A stretch of 52,358 bases of DNA. Origin: Porticoccaceae bacterium (GTDB taxonomy: Bacteria > Pseudomonadota > Gammaproteobacteria > Pseudomonadales > Porticoccaceae). Location of the stretch: contig JABJEX010000020.1 of the NCBI GenBank assembly GCA_018663035.1, forward strand, positions 1 to 52,358, in the 5' to 3' direction. The position numbers and the translations under genes are program-made. The notes beneath the pieces were generated by a model. The model saw nothing but the letters and a program-made list of their open reading frames with translations, did not search any database and was not told the origin of the DNA. Position 1 is the stretch's first letter, and every line of letters starts with the position of its first letter. Below, piece after piece: positions 45,391-52,358 of the stretch.

Positions 45391-46202
45391 GAGGAATAAT
45401 CCTTAGACATTTCTTGGGCGCGGCCAACAGCGCTGTTCATTGCTTGGCGGAATATAGCCTCCAGCCCCTGTTCTTGAAAGCAGCTAATTGCCGCGTGGGT
45501 AGTGCCGCCAGGTGAGGTCACCTGAGCGCGCAGTTGGCAGGGCGGTATGCCAGTCTCTGTAGCCATCCGCGCCGCCCCCAATGCAGTTTGTTGGCAGAGT
45601 TCCTGAGCGGTTTTTGAGGGCAGGCCCAGTTCCTCTCCAATCTTTTGCATAATTTCCATCACCAAATAAAAATAGGCGGGCCCGCTGCCAGAAACGGCAA
45701 TTACCGCGTCAATCAGGGCTTCGTCATCTACCCAGCAGGTATAGCCTACAGCTTGAAAGATACTATTTACGAGTTGCTGATTGGCATCACTGAGTGTTTG
45801 GTTGGTAAATAGGCCGGTAGCGCCTGACTCGAGCATCGAGGGTGTGTTTGGCATAGCTCGGACAATAGACATACCCTCAGCAAGCCAGTTGCTCAGTGCC
45901 GCCACCGGAACACCTGCTGCCACTGAAATAACAATGGGTCTATGACCCAGTGCCGGAGCCAGATCTGCCACTACTGCGTGCATCATCTGCGGTTTCACCG
46001 CGAGCACAACAAGGTCAGCACTAGCTGCGGCTGCGTGGTTATCGGCGAAGGTAGTCACACCATAGGTGGACTCCAATTTTTGCCTAGTGCCAGCACTCGG
46101 GGTGCCCACTAGTATCTGATCGGGGCTAAATCCGTTAGTTATCATGCCGCCGATGATGCAGGAGGCCATATTGCCGCCGCCAATAAATGCGATTGAGCTC
46201 AT
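45387..46202 (-). CDS. proC: pyrroline-5-carboxylate reductase
   Basis: A 271-residue NAD(P)H-dependent enzyme catalysing the last step of proline synthesis. The Rossmann loop is IAFIGGGNMASCIIGG at the N-terminus; VRAMPNTPSMLESGATGLF and SGSGPAYFYLVMEIM are the family signature, and TSPGGTTHAAI the C-terminal one. It lies between yggT and yggS in the usual order. Confidence 0.96.
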   Translation of the reverse strand: MSSIAFIGGGNMASCIIGGMITNGFSPDQILVGTPSAGTRQKLESTYGVTTFADNHAAAASADLVVLAVKPQMMHAVVADLAPALGHRPIVISVAAGVPVAALSNWLAEGMSIVRAMPNTPSMLESGATGLFTNQTLSDANQQLVNSIFQAVGYTCWVDDEALIDAVIAVSGSGPAYFYLVMEIMQKIGEELGLPSKTAQELCQQTALGAARMATETGIPPCQLRAQVTSPGGTTHAAISCFQEQGLEAIFRQAMNSAVGRAQEMSKDYSS

Positions 46203-46238
46203 GTCCGTTTACACACCTTTTATAATTTGTTGAGTGTC

Positions 46239-46931
46239 TTAGTGTCGCGGGCCGAAAATATCAGTGCCCACTCTAACAATAGTTGCGCCCTCAAGAATTG
46301 CTGCCTCTAAGTCATCAGACATACCCATAGAGAGGGTATCCAGTTTCTGAGATTTGTCCAGCAGACTATTCAGCTCATCAAGGAGGTTGCGTAGCTTTGT
46401 AAAGGCTACGCGCTGCCCGGCAATATCTTGCCGGGCTTTGGGAATGGCCATCAGCCCACGTAGTGTCAAATGGGGTAGTTTGGCTATAGCAAGAGCGGCT
46501 TCGGCAGCCTGCTCAGCAGTAAAACCAGACTTGCTCGACTCCTGATCAATATTGATCTGCAGGCAGATATTAAGTGGAGCCAGATTTTTTGGGCGTTGAT
46601 CACTCAGGCGTTGGGCGATTTTCAAACGGTCTACGGTATGGACCCAACTGAAAAGCTCGGCAACCTGCCTAGTTTTGTTGGACTGCAAAGGCCCAATAAA
46701 ATGCCAGTCCAGCCTGTGCTTCTGAAGCTCGGAAATTTTGGGTGCGGCCTCTTGAAGATAGTTTTCTCCAAAGCTGGTTATGCCGGATTTAATAGCTTCA
46801 GCTAGCTGTGGACTGCTTCTCGTCTTGCTCACTGCTAGCAATAGGACGTCCTCAGGATTGCGGCCTGCATCACGGGCCGCCTGTTGCAGGCGTCTCTGCA
46901 CATGGGTAATGTTGTTATCAATATTTGGCAT
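46239..46931 (-). CDS. yggS: PLP-binding protein YggS (PLP homeostasis protein)
   Basis: A 230-residue PLP-binding protein of the alanine-racemase-like fold. The PLP lysine is in LLAVSKTRS (about residue 36), with FGENYLQEAAPKI, WHFIGPLQSNKTR and LDTLSMGMSDDLEAAILEGA as signatures. It controls the vitamin B6 pool and affects amino-acid metabolism; it is not an enzyme with a known reaction. It is divergent from pilT, as in Pseudomonas. Confidence 0.95.
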   Translation of the reverse strand: MPNIDNNITHVQRRLQQAARDAGRNPEDVLLLAVSKTRSSPQLAEAIKSGITSFGENYLQEAAPKISELQKHRLDWHFIGPLQSNKTRQVAELFSWVHTVDRLKIAQRLSDQRPKNLAPLNICLQINIDQESSKSGFTAEQAAEAALAIAKLPHLTLRGLMAIPKARQDIAGQRVAFTKLRNLLDELNSLLDKSQKLDTLSMGMSDDLEAAILEGATIVRVGTDIFGPRH

Positions 46932-47032
46932 AGTCTTACGGCATTAGATGTAGTTTTTTGCCCCATTGCAAACAATCGGTGGTGGCGCGCACCGGCAGTT
47001 GCAGGCTCTTAAAGGAATAAGCGAGATACAAA

Positions 47033-48066
47033 ATGGATATCACCGAATTATTAGCTTTTAGCGCAAAAGAGGGCGCTTTAGATCTACATATTTCTGCTGG
47101 CCTTCCTCCTATTATCAGAATCGATGGCAATGTACGTCGTATCAATCTTCCGGCTATGGAGCACCGACAGGTCCATAGTTTGATCTACGAAATAATGAAT
47201 GACAAGCAGAGAAGGGATTATGAAGAACTTCTAGAAACTGACTTCTCATTTGATGTTCCTGGAATAGCCCGGTTTCGGGTCAATGTGTTCAATCAAAACC
47301 GCGGTGCTGCGGCAGTCTTTAGAACCATTCCCTCCAAAGTTCTCACACTCGAGCAGCTTGGGATGGGGGACATATTCAGGAAAATATCTTTGATGCCTCG
47401 TGGACTGGTGTTGGTAACAGGCCCAACAGGCTCAGGTAAGTCAACCACATTGGCGGCCATGGTCGACTATATCAATGAGAACCGTTACGACCATATTCTT
47501 ACCATTGAAGATCCTATTGAGTTTGTTCATCAGAGTAAAAAATGTCTGATTAATCAGCGCGAAGTTCATCGTGACACCATGGGCTTTGATGAGGCTTTGC
47601 GTTCGGCACTGCGCGAAGATCCGGACGTAATACTGGTGGGAGAGCTGCGCGATTTAGAGACTATTCGTCTAGCCTTGACTGCCGCAGAGACCGGTCATCT
47701 AGTCTTTGGTACTGTGCACACCACCTCAGCTGCGAAAACCATAGACCGAGTAGTGGATGTTTTTCCCGCTGGAGAAAAACCTATGGTTCGTTCAATGCTG
47801 TCGGAGTCCCTGCAGGCAGTAATTTCACAAAGCCTGCTAAAAAAATTGGTGGTGGACGTATCGCTGCCCACGAGATATTGATTGGTACACCGGCTATTCG
47901 CAACCTGATTCGTGAGGACAAGGTGGCCCAAATGTACTCGGCAATCCAAACTGGCGGAGCCATGGGGATGCAAACGCTGGACCAATGTTTGCATCACCTT
48001 GTTGATCAGCGGTTTATCAGTACTGAGATCGCTAAGGAAAAAGCGAAATTACCGGAAAATTTTTAG
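47033..48066 (+). pseudogene. pilT: twitching motility ATPase PilT, interrupted by a -1 frame change at A7
   Basis: A PilT retraction ATPase split over two frames. The first frame (47033-47881, 282 residues) has Walker A GPTGSGKST, the Asp/Glu box and Walker B DPDVILVGELRD, the His box AETGHLVFGTVHT, then runs out of frame (LKKLVVDVSLPTRY, stop). The expected LLKKIGGGRIAAHEI continues in the -1 frame from 47845, followed by the PilT signature GTPAIRNLIRED and the C-terminal helices ending LPENF at 48066. One extra A, or a -1 slip at the A7 run (47839-47845), restores a 344-residue protein, the exact length of Pseudomonas PilT. So this is either a sequencing/assembly error, a programmed frameshift or transcript slippage, or a real mutation. 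Confidence 0.88.
47839..47845 (+). other. A7 slippery heptamer in pilT
   Basis: Seven A residues in the reading CT[A AAA AAA]TTG. The frame is split as A_AAA_AAA, the form (X_XXY_YYZ) used by -1 ribosomal frameshift sites such as dnaX. The zero frame reads AAA AAA TTG; slipping one base back reads ATT GGT GGT, restoring PilT. Poly-A runs are also a common sequencing error and polymerase slippage site. Confidence 0.75.
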
Positions 48067-48087
48067 AACCAGCTAGTAGAGGTAACT

Positions 48088-49239
48088 ATGGCAGTTACAG
48101 ATACCTTTGAGCAATTAGTAAAAACTATGGCTGAGCAAAAGGCGTCGGATTTATTTTTGACGGTTGGTTTGCCGCCCTGCATCAAATTAAATGGATCTGT
48201 AGTGCCGATTAGCGAAGCCAGGCTTAGTCAGAAGCGCTGTGAAGAGTTGGTATTAAGCATAATGTCAGAAGAGCAACAGTTGGAGTTTCACCAAAAAAAA
48301 GAACTTAATTTTGCTGTTATCAGCGAGCAGTCAGGACGCTTTCGAGCCAGTGCTTTTTATCAGAGGGGTGAGATAGGTATTGTTCTGCGGCGTATAGAGA
48401 CACAGATACCCACTCCAGAGGCGCTATTGTTACCACCGGTGCTTAAAGAATTGGTCATGAATCGTCGTGGTATTGTTATTTTTGTGGGGGCCACAGGCAC
48501 TGGTAAATCGACTTCATTGGCAGCCCTGATAGGGCATCGCAACAAAACCAGCCGGGGTCATATAGTGTCTATCGAAGACCCCATCGAATTCATCCATGAA
48601 CATCAGGGCTGTATTATCACGCAGCGGGAAGTGGGCGTCGACACAGACTCATTTGAAGTGGCTTTGAAAAATACTCTGCGTCAGGCTCCCAATGTCATTC
48701 TTATTGGTGAGATACGCACCAGAGAAACCATGCAGCATGCCATAACCTTTGCCGAGACTGGGCACCTCGTGCTGGCGACTTTACATGCTAACAATGCCAA
48801 TCAGGCTCTAGACCGCATCAACCACTTCTTTGAAGCTGACCGCCACAGCCAATTGTGGATGGATTTGTCCCTCAATCTACGCGGTATCGTGGCCCAGCAA
48901 TTGGTTCCAACAGTTGATGGCAAGAGCCGTCGTGCGGCCATAGAAATTTTACTCAATACACCATTGGTGGCAGACACTATTCGCAAGGGCCAGGTACACA
49001 AAATCAAAGAAATCATGTGTAGCTCTACAGAGCACGGCATGCAGACATTCGATAAAGCCTTATTCGAACTCTATACCGACGGTGAGATAAGCTATGAAAA
49101 CGCGATTGCCCATGCAGATTCGAAAAATGATCTTAGACTAATGATAAAAATGCAGTCAGACGATCAGCAAAGTCAATCAGCGAGGAGTATAGATAATTTA
49201 ACCATTGAGGATGAGTCCTCAGAGAAGTTGCGCTGGTAA
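48088..49239 (+). CDS. pilU: PilT-like ATPase PilU
   Basis: A 383-residue type IV pilus accessory retraction ATPase. Walker A is GATGTGKST (about 137-145), then SIEDPIEFIHEHQGCIITQR, Walker B APNVILIGEIRTRETM, and the His box AETGHLVLATLHANNANQAL. PilU cannot power retraction alone but helps PilT under load. It lies 21 bases after the pilT reading frame. Length matches Pseudomonas PilU (382). Its frame is intact, unlike pilT. Confidence 0.95.
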   Translation: MAVTDTFEQLVKTMAEQKASDLFLTVGLPPCIKLNGSVVPISEARLSQKRCEELVLSIMSEEQQLEFHQKKELNFAVISEQSGRFRASAFYQRGEIGIVLRRIETQIPTPEALLLPPVLKELVMNRRGIVIFVGATGTGKSTSLAALIGHRNKTSRGHIVSIEDPIEFIHEHQGCIITQREVGVDTDSFEVALKNTLRQAPNVILIGEIRTRETMQHAITFAETGHLVLATLHANNANQALDRINHFFEADRHSQLWMDLSLNLRGIVAQQLVPTVDGKSRRAAIEILLNTPLVADTIRKGQVHKIKEIMCSSTEHGMQTFDKALFELYTDGEISYENAIAHADSKNDLRLMIKMQSDDQQSQSARSIDNLTIEDESSEKLRW

Positions 49240-49250
49240 AATCAGGCTGC

Positions 49251-49712
49251 TTAGGGCGGCGTACCAAGATCAGGATGTTCAAGCCAGCTTTGCAATATAA
49301 GTGCTGCAGCGAGGTGATCAATCTTGGTTAGGTCTGACAGCTTGCCCTGGCGACGACTGTCCCTCTGCTGTTCGCGCAACATTGATTTGGCCTCGCGGCT
49401 GGTGAGTCGCTCATCAACCATAGCCACCACAATATTAAACCGGCCCTGCAGTCTGCGCGCAAAGCGGCGGGCGCGTTGGCTGAGATCGCTTTCGGAATCA
49501 TCCATATTCAGCGGCAGGCCCACCAGCACTAGGTCTGGTTTCCACTCCTCGAGCAGCCCGCCAACTTTTGACCAGTCAGGCACGCCATCGCTAGCTTTGA
49601 AAATAGCCAGACCTTGCGCCGTCCCAGTTAGTGTTTGGCCGTAGGCTACACCGATTTGTTTGAGGCCAAAATCGAAGCAGAGCACTGTCTGATGTGCAGT
49701 GGATTCAGGCAT
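49251..49712 (-). CDS. ruvX: Holliday junction resolvase RuvX (YqgF)
   Basis: A 153-residue RNase H-fold nuclease; in several bacteria it is needed for 16S rRNA 5' end maturation. The acidic residues lie in LCFDFGLKQIGVAYG (first Asp), GLPLNMDDSES, VAMVDERLTS (Glu), and LTKIDHLAAALIL (Asp). I take the ATG at 49712, which overlaps the algH stop by 8 bases; in-frame starts farther upstream add up to 13 residues. It follows algH, as in most gammaproteobacteria. It converges on pilU. Confidence 0.93.
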   Translation of the reverse strand: MPESTAHQTVLCFDFGLKQIGVAYGQTLTGTAQGLAIFKASDGVPDWSKVGGLLEEWKPDLVLVGLPLNMDDSESDLSQRARRFARRLQGRFNIVVAMVDERLTSREAKSMLREQQRDSRRQGKLSDLTKIDHLAAALILQSWLEHPDLGTPP

Positions 49713-50283
49713 GACCGGCATCAAGGGCAAGCATATCAATATCCACGCCAATGGAGGAGGCTGCCGCTCCAGCGCGGTTAGCGCAATCGGTGTTAAAAAT
49801 AATCGCAGAATTTGCCGGAATAGTTAGCCAGCTATTTTGGCTTAACTCCTTTTCCAACTGTCCAGGTTCCCAACTTGAGTAACCCAGGGTAATCAGGGAT
49901 TCTTCAGGACCATTGCCCAGCGCTATATCGCTGAGAATATCTTTGGACGCGGTGAGACTGATATCGTCGGAAATGGCCAGGGTGGACTCCCACTTTCGCT
50001 CACAGCTCTTGTGAAGAATAAAGCCTCGATCACGCTGCACGGGCCCGCCATCAAAGATTAATGAATCGGCATATTTATCTTCATATTCTAGGTCTAGCTG
50101 CTCAAAAATAGCTTTGACAGAGATATCTAGTTGATGGTTGATAATCAGCCCCATGGCACCGTCAACACCGTGCTCGCAGAGATAGACCACTGATTGAGAA
50201 AAGTTCGGGTCGCTCATGCGAGGCATAGCCAATAAAAAATAATTTTTTAGACTGGAGATGGTTTTTTTTGCTGTGTCGCTCAT
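49705..50283 (-). CDS. algH: AlgH/YqgE family protein
   Basis: A 192-residue UPF0301 protein. LKNYFLLAMPRMSDPNFSQS, VVYLCEHGVDGAMGLIINH and IFDGGPVQRDRGFILH are the signature blocks. In Pseudomonas the gene affects alginate and other regulators; its biochemical role is unknown. I place the start at the ATG at 50283 with GAG 5 bases upstream; a TTG at 50319 gives 12 extra residues of no similarity. It is followed by ruvX (8-base overlap). Confidence 0.93.
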   Translation of the reverse strand: MSDTAKKTISSLKNYFLLAMPRMSDPNFSQSVVYLCEHGVDGAMGLIINHQLDISVKAIFEQLDLEYEDKYADSLIFDGGPVQRDRGFILHKSCERKWESTLAISDDISLTASKDILSDIALGNGPEESLITLGYSSWEPGQLEKELSQNSWLTIPANSAIIFNTDCANRAGAAASSIGVDIDMLALDAGHA

Positions 50284-50347
50284 GGGACTCAATATGAGGG
50301 TTTCAGTGACTAAACTCAAGGGCTGTCGACGGGGTGCGAGCTAAATG

Positions 50348-51097
50348 TCACCTTGTTGTTAAGCGATTATCTGCCTGATATTGCCAGGTGCGGATAATAT
50401 GTATCTCGTCCCGATCTCTGAGCTCCTCAGGAAATTCCCGAAAGGGGGAGGCAAGCTGTACTGAGCGCACTGCAGCTTGATCGAGAATCTTAGAGCCAGA
50501 GCTGCTGGAAATAGACACCTGTTTTACTACTCCAGTTGGCAGCACCACTACAATTAGCTGCACTTTGCCGGCGAGCTTAGTATCTCGAGCTTCTTTGGGA
50601 TAATTGAGATTGCCGATGGTTTCGATTGTCTGCTCAAAGTAATACATGTAAGCGGCTTCTGGTGCCGACTTAGCAGACACAGCCGTCATCCGCGATATCT
50701 TGGGTAAGCGCTGGTACGACTGTTGCAGATGGTTGAGTTTGGCGCGCATAGCCTGCTCTGATTGCCCCAGCCAATGTTGCTCAGTGTGCAGCTCCTCATC
50801 AGCTTGATTATCGCTGGTTAACTGGTTTTCAAGTAACAGTTCGGCAGAGTCTGGGCTCAGCTGCTCTGCGTCCTTTCCACTCTGATCAGACTGGGCAATA
50901 AATCTGGGTTTATCTGACTCAGTCTGCTGAGTATTGATGGCTAGCGTCACCTCTAAAGAGCTTTCTGGTGCCGAGCCCGGTGCCAGCACAAAACTAAGGC
51001 CCAGTAGCAAAGCTAAATGTAATCCTAAAGCCGCAGAGAAAGACCCTTTGAGGCGATCATTACTTTTGTTCCATGCACTATCTATTAGCTTTTCCAT
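50348..51097 (-). CDS. tonB: energy transducer TonB (TonB3-like)
   Basis: A 249-residue protein with one N-terminal transmembrane helix (about 22-42, SAALGLHLALLLGLSFVLA), a Gln/Glu-rich middle (about 50-130, not the usual Pro-rich spacer) and a TonB C-terminal domain (about 160-240, with LNYPKEARDTKLAGKVQLIV). Its place between gshB/pilG and algH is that of P. aeruginosa TonB3, which is needed for twitching motility. Whether it works with the lone exbD at 17.2 kb is unknown. It lies 18 bases after gshB. Confidence 0.9.
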   Translation of the reverse strand: MEKLIDSAWNKSNDRLKGSFSAALGLHLALLLGLSFVLAPGSAPESSLEVTLAINTQQTESDKPRFIAQSDQSGKDAEQLSPDSAELLLENQLTSDNQADEELHTEQHWLGQSEQAMRAKLNHLQQSYQRLPKISRMTAVSAKSAPEAAYMYYFEQTIETIGNLNYPKEARDTKLAGKVQLIVVVLPTGVVKQVSISSSSGSKILDQAAVRSVQLASPFREFPEELRDRDEIHIIRTWQYQADNRLTTR

Positions 51098-51115
51098 AAG
51101 GTTTCAGGTACAGAA

Positions 51116-52069
51116 TCAGGGGTTATTGAGGCGCGCGTTAATGGCATCGATTAATAACTGTGCGATCCCGATGTCCTGAGCATTGTCAATTTCTCGGACA
51201 CAGGTAGGGCTGGTGACATTAATCTCGGTCAGGTAATCGCCAATCACATCTAAGCCGACAAAAAGCAGCCCTTTCTCTATTAGGGTGGGGGCTACCTGCT
51301 CCGCTATCCAATGATCTCGATCACTTAGGGGTTGCACCAGCCCCTGACCACCCGCGGCGAGGTTGCCGCGGAACTCTCCGGAGGCTGGGATGCGCGCCAA
51401 AGCATAAGGCACAACCTTCCCATCTACTAATAGAATTCGCTTGTCACCGCTTTTGATCTCCGGAAGATACTTCTGCGCCATTATGGTTTCTTCACCGAAG
51501 CTGGTGAGCGTTTCGAGGATAACATTGAGGTTTTGATCGCCCTGCTGTATTCGAAATATAGAGGTTCCACCCATTCCATCCAGAGGCTTAACCACTACAT
51601 CGCCATGCTCGGCGATAAAGTTTTTCAGACGTTTCTGATCACGACTTACCATTAATGGTGGAACGCATTGAGGAAACTGAGTAGCGAAAACCTTTTCGTT
51701 ACAGTCACGTAGGCTCTGTGGCTTGTTTACAATTAGTGTACCTCGCCTTTCCGCAGCTTCCAGAATGTAGGTGGAATAGATAAACTCTGCATCAAAGGGT
51801 GGGTCCTTGCGCATCAGCACCACATCGAGCTCCTCCAGGGGGACCGAGCTCGCGCCGCCTAATTCATACCATTTTTCCGGATTATCAAAAACGCTCAGGG
51901 GGCGCATTTCTGCCCGCGGATTGCCATTCTCTAAAAACAGATGACTTTGCTCCATATAGAACAGCTTGTAACCCTGATCCTGCGCTGCAAGTAGCAGAGA
52001 GAGCGTGGTGTCCTTATTGAAGTTGATGGCGTGAATTGGGTCCATGACGACCCCAAGAGATTTGCCCAT
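51116..52069 (-). CDS. gshB: glutathione synthetase
   Basis: A 317-residue ATP-grasp ligase that adds glycine to gamma-glutamylcysteine. GVVMDPIHAINFNKDTTLSL is the N-terminal signature, VMRKDPPFDAEFIYSTYILE, VVKPLDGMGGTSIFR (ATP-grasp) and GLDVIGDYLTEINVTSPTCV (metal site) follow. Length matches E. coli GshB (316). It is divergent from pilG and heads the gshB-tonB-algH-ruvX operon. It uses the product of gshA (28.3-29.9 kb). Confidence 0.96.
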   Translation of the reverse strand: MGKSLGVVMDPIHAINFNKDTTLSLLLAAQDQGYKLFYMEQSHLFLENGNPRAEMRPLSVFDNPEKWYELGGASSVPLEELDVVLMRKDPPFDAEFIYSTYILEAAERRGTLIVNKPQSLRDCNEKVFATQFPQCVPPLMVSRDQKRLKNFIAEHGDVVVKPLDGMGGTSIFRIQQGDQNLNVILETLTSFGEETIMAQKYLPEIKSGDKRILLVDGKVVPYALARIPASGEFRGNLAAGGQGLVQPLSDRDHWIAEQVAPTLIEKGLLFVGLDVIGDYLTEINVTSPTCVREIDNAQDIGIAQLLIDAINARLNNP

Positions 52070-52183
52070 AAATGACAGCCTTGTGATGATTTTTGCACTA
52101 TAACTATCTATGGCAATTAGCTACATGTTAAACGCCAATAAAATCTGTGAGCTAGCGAGCAAAAATGTTAGTAAAAATAAAGG

Positions 52184-52205
52184 GTTGTAGATTATACATT
52201 ACAAC
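52184..52205. repeat. inverted repeat in the gshB/pilG intergenic region
   Basis: GTTGTA at 52184-52189 and TACAAC at 52200-52205 form a 6-base inverted repeat with a 10-base spacer. It lies about 80 bases before the pilG ATG and includes a possible TATACA hexamer (52193-52198). It may be a regulator site or a chance match. Confidence 0.3.
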
Positions 52206-52282
52206 TGCGTTTAAAATTCCACAACTTGAGTGATATTGGCGGTACTTAAGACGTTAAGTGGTTTTAAGAGTGGTGACAAAAA

Positions 52283-52358
52283 ATGGATGTTCAGGGCCTT
52301 AAAGTGCTCGTCATTGATGACAGCAACACAATCCGGCGTACCGCCAAAACATTGCTGG
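52283..52358 (+). CDS. pilG: twitching motility response regulator PilG, 5' end (partial, cut by window edge)
   Basis: The last 76 bases open with ATG at 52283 and encode MDVQGLKVLVIDDSNTIRRT then AKTLL. This is the receiver domain opening with the paired acidic residues (IDDS) and TIRRTA seen in PilG. PilG is a CheY-like regulator of the Pil-Chp system controlling pilus extension and cAMP in Pseudomonas. It follows gshB divergently, as in Pseudomonas, so pilH, pilI and pilJ are expected to the right. A start-proximal ribosome site is weak (GGTGA). Confidence 0.85.
   Translation, partial: MDVQGLKVLVIDDSNTIRRTAKTLL

Overview
The window reads as core chromosome of a free-living, Gram-negative gammaproteobacterium, most likely a marine member of the Cellvibrionales/Porticoccaceae (SAR92-like) or a close relative. 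This is inferred from gene content and gene order, not from a search. The gyrB tail at the left edge followed by plsC-glyS-glyQ is the block that flanks oriC in Pseudomonas-type genomes. The right side (hemW-rdgB-DUF4426-metW-metX / yggT-proC-yggS / pilT-pilU / ruvX-algH-tonB-gshB / pilG) reproduces the pil/met synteny of Pseudomonas aeruginosa. I saw no rRNA, tRNA, CRISPR array, insertion sequence or prophage. Coding density is high and many genes overlap by 1-4 bases.

Layout. 1-4.2 kb: gyrB end, a small basic ORF, then plsC, glyS and glyQ on the minus strand. 4.3-7.7 kb: a tightly coupled plus-strand operon galU-lpxL-ubiC-ubiA (sugar nucleotide, lipid A, ubiquinone). 7.6-13 kb: DUF938 methyltransferase and yaaA, a BepA-like M48 lipoprotein protease, a Sel1-repeat protein and a CLC-family anion transporter with unusual residues. 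13.2-15.8 kb: TRAP permeases DctQ/DctM without a binding protein, and a YciA-like thioesterase. 15.7-17.6 kb: a lysophospholipase-like hydrolase, a truncated TonB-dependent receptor remnant that has no start codon, and a lone exbD. 17.8-25.5 kb: mutM, coaD, rsmD, ftsY-ftsE-ftsX, rpoH, a DUF423 protein, trmB and a lipoprotein FKBP isomerase. 25.5-30.8 kb: an Rsd/AlgQ anti-sigma factor, then orf89-gshA-acpH-dsbB-lrgA-lrgB on the minus strand, and a DJ-1 family protein. 30.9-38.5 kb: an MFS exporter, ubiD with a GNAT gene, rho, trxA and a VTT-domain/flavoprotein disulfide-reductase fusion. 38.5-52.4 kb: fieF, hemW to metX, a Tas-like aldo/keto reductase, yggT-proC-yggS, pilT/pilU, ruvX-algH-tonB-gshB and the start of pilG.

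The genes are mostly housekeeping: protein synthesis and secretion (glyQS, ftsY), division (ftsEX), heat shock (rpoH), redox and glutathione (gshA, gshB, dsbB, trxA), quinone synthesis (ubiA, ubiC, ubiD), methionine synthesis (metXW) and twitching motility (pilTU, tonB, pilG). I found no convincing new multi-gene system. The observations most worth checking are: (i) pilT is split by a -1 frame change exactly at an A7 run that forms a canonical A_AAA_AAA slippery heptamer; (ii) a 105-codon TonB receptor C-terminus lies beside an orphan exbD; (iii) the CLC protein lacks both coupling glutamates; (iv) the TRAP transporter has no adjacent binding protein; (v) a dyad-symmetric promoter/operator lies between metX and the aldo/keto reductase gene.
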